Shown here: positions 7,515 through 8,743 of the stretch, piece after piece
Numbering within the stretch: position 1 is the stretch's first letter
Layout of the letters: each line of letters starts with the position of its first letter
NCBI GenBank assembly: GCA_025354075.1
Contig: JANXNO010000420.1
Span: 1-8,743, forward strand
From: Burkholderiales bacterium
GTDB lineage: Bacteria; Pseudomonadota; Gammaproteobacteria; Burkholderiales; Casimicrobiaceae
Reading direction: 5' to 3'
Length of the DNA stretch: 8,743 bases
Program-made: the position numbers and the translations under genes
Notes under the pieces: generated by a model
What the model was told of the DNA's origin: nothing
Databases searched by the model: none
The model's input: only the letters and a program-made list of their open reading frames with translations

Positions 7515-7628
7515 GACTTTTGCCAGCAGTTTTACGATACAGCTTTCTTCTGTAAGCGCCATTCTGTGTGGCCATATGCAGTAAAAAGTCAGAAAGTCGA
7601 TAAATAACGTTAACGGTCTCTATGCCCA

Positions 7629-7647
7629 GCGTCGACGCCATTTTTTT
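7629..7647 (+). terminator. Weak candidate terminator after paaG
   Basis: The palindrome GCGTCGACGC at 7629-7638 is followed by CA and seven T residues (7641-7647) in the paaG direction. The helix is short, at most three pairs around a TCGA loop, so intrinsic termination is doubtful. The convergent gene ends in the T run. The rest of the 131-bp gap holds nothing I can identify. Confidence 0.25.
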
Positions 7648-8728
7648 ATAAAAGCTGATTGAATTTCCGCCCTGTGTCGCGCGCCACGGTCATCGAGGTG
7701 ACAGAACCTGAATGCACCTGCACCGCAGCAGCCAACCCCGCGTCCAGCCTCGCAGCCGCAATCACACCCAGCGTCGCCACCGCCTGCACGTACGGCAGCG
7801 CAGCGGCGGCCAGCGCGCCGGTTGCGGCCTGCGGCACTTGCGCCGGAATGTTGGGCACACAGAAATGCACGACGCCCGCTTCCACGTAAATCGGCGCGCT
7901 CCAGGTGGTTTGTCGCGACGTCTCAGCGACACCACCCATATCAATGCCGATGTCGATGAACACCGCGCCGCGCGGCATTGATCGCATCGCTTCTCGTGTG
8001 ATGAGTTTGGGTGACAACGCACCCGCCACGCTCACCGCGCCGATCAAAACATCGCACTGCGGCAGCAGCGAAAGTAGCGAATCGATGCCCGCACACGGAA
8101 CGCCTTTCGGTAATCGCCTCCTGAGCGAATGCGCGCGACTTTCGTCGCGCAGCACCACCGTCACGTCGCAACCCAAACGATAAAACGCCTCAGCCGCAGC
8201 CAAGCCGGAAACGCCAGCGCCGATGATTACGATGCGTGCATCAGGCCCCAGCAACACACCGCGTCCGCCCTGTGCAGTGTGCAGGCACCACTGCGCAATG
8301 CTCGCGCTCATCGTGCCTGCGATGCGCGACATCGGAGCGAGCACCGGCGCGTTGCCAGCCGAATTGGTGATCGCCTCGTAGGCCACAACGCTGACGCCAG
8401 CACGCAACAACGCGTCGAGCAGCATCACGTCACGCGCAACCTGCGCGAAACCGCAAAGAATCTGGCCGCGTTGCAACAACGCAAATTCCGACGGCTGAAT
8501 TTCCTTCACTTTGGCAATGATGTCGCTGGCGTAAACCTGCGCCGCGTTATCTGCGATTTCAGCACCAGCGTCTCGATAGTGCGCATCGGTGAAACCCACC
8601 AACACCCCCGCCCCTGTTTCAACGCAAACGCGATGCCCCCGCTCCGTCAGGAGCTTTACTTCAACAGGCGTGAGGCCGGCGCGTGCCTCGCCTGACTTGA
8701 TTTCTTTGGGAATACCGATGGATTTCAT
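7646..8728 (-). CDS. Divergent alanine dehydrogenase/PNT-family protein
   Basis: The 360-residue protein belongs to the alanine dehydrogenase/transhydrogenase-alpha family; classical members interconvert alanine and pyruvate with NAD(H). Family segments are IGIPKEIKSGEARAGLTP (4-21), KVKE with K75, LAPMSRIAG (130-138), GGRGVLLG (154-161), the Rossmann motif GAGVSG (170-175), VLIGAV (227-232), IDIGIDMGG with D263, and FCVPNIP with N293. Substrate-binding residues R16, K75 and the D263 position are kept. However, by my recalled alignment to Mycobacterium tuberculosis Ald, catalytic H96 is Q96 here. The loop before the Rossmann strand is about five residues shorter, and the Asp ending the second beta strand (VTVLD) is replaced (VTVVL). 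Activity and cofactor may therefore differ, so no gene symbol is given. The ATG is 15 bp from the window edge; no ribosome-binding site is visible. It is convergent with paaG. Confidence 0.82.
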   Translation of the reverse strand: MKSIGIPKEIKSGEARAGLTPVEVKLLTERGHRVCVETGAGVLVGFTDAHYRDAGAEIADNAAQVYASDIIAKVKEIQPSEFALLQRGQILCGFAQVARDVMLLDALLRAGVSVVAYEAITNSAGNAPVLAPMSRIAGTMSASIAQWCLHTAQGGRGVLLGPDARIVIIGAGVSGLAAAEAFYRLGCDVTVVLRDESRAHSLRRRLPKGVPCAGIDSLLSLLPQCDVLIGAVSVAGALSPKLITREAMRSMPRGAVFIDIGIDMGGVAETSRQTTWSAPIYVEAGVVHFCVPNIPAQVPQAATGALAAAALPYVQAVATLGVIAAARLDAGLAAAVQVHSGSVTSMTVARDTGRKFNQLL

Positions 8729-8743
8729 AGCGCTAGATTGTAG

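Noticed and set aside
7538..7554. TACAG/CTGTA hairpin after paaG
   Set aside because: A five-pair AT-rich stem without a following T run is too weak to call as a terminator.
8129..8695. Long plus-strand open frame (188 codons) opposite the alanine-dehydrogenase-like gene
   Set aside because: Its composition (Arg/His/Ala-rich, no recognisable motif) is that of an antisense shadow; the minus-strand frame shows clear family motifs along its length.

Overview
The window looks like a piece of a betaproteobacterial chromosome, probably Burkholderiales-like. The reasons are GC-rich coding, a phenylacetyl-CoA epoxidase operon under a TetR-type PaaR regulator (a betaproteobacterial arrangement), and proteins that resemble the proteobacterial Paa families. 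The assignment rests on remembered family features, not on a database search.

Layout. On the minus strand, read right to left, lie paaA (3668-2664), paaB (2667-2368), paaC (2310-1570), paaE (1560-481) and paaR (463 to beyond base 1). The genes are tightly packed and look like one operon. It starts from a well-formed sigma70-type promoter at 3736-3708, whose spacer holds a 16-bp imperfect palindrome suitable as a TetR operator. After a 216-bp region between divergent transcripts, the plus strand carries a 917-residue PAS-GAF-PAS-GGDEF-EAL cyclic-di-GMP protein (3953-6706). It is followed 22 bp later by paaG (6729-7514), encoding the isomerase that acts directly after the epoxidase. A convergent minus-strand gene at the right end (8728-7646) encodes a divergent member of the alanine dehydrogenase/PNT family.

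How the genes fit together. PaaABC is the oxygenase part and PaaE the reductase of the enzyme that epoxidises the ring of phenylacetyl-CoA. PaaG rearranges the epoxide to the oxepin. PaaR presumably represses the operon until phenylacetyl-CoA accumulates. The c-di-GMP enzyme sits between the two phenylacetate transcription units and appears to share a transcript with paaG, which raises a possible link between aromatic catabolism and c-di-GMP signalling.

Main oddities: paaD is missing from the usual paaABCDE order; PaaC has lost a normally conserved C-terminal motif; the alanine-dehydrogenase-like protein has Gln at the catalytic His position and lacks the usual NAD-binding Asp. I found no RNA genes, mobile elements, CRISPR arrays or long repeats.
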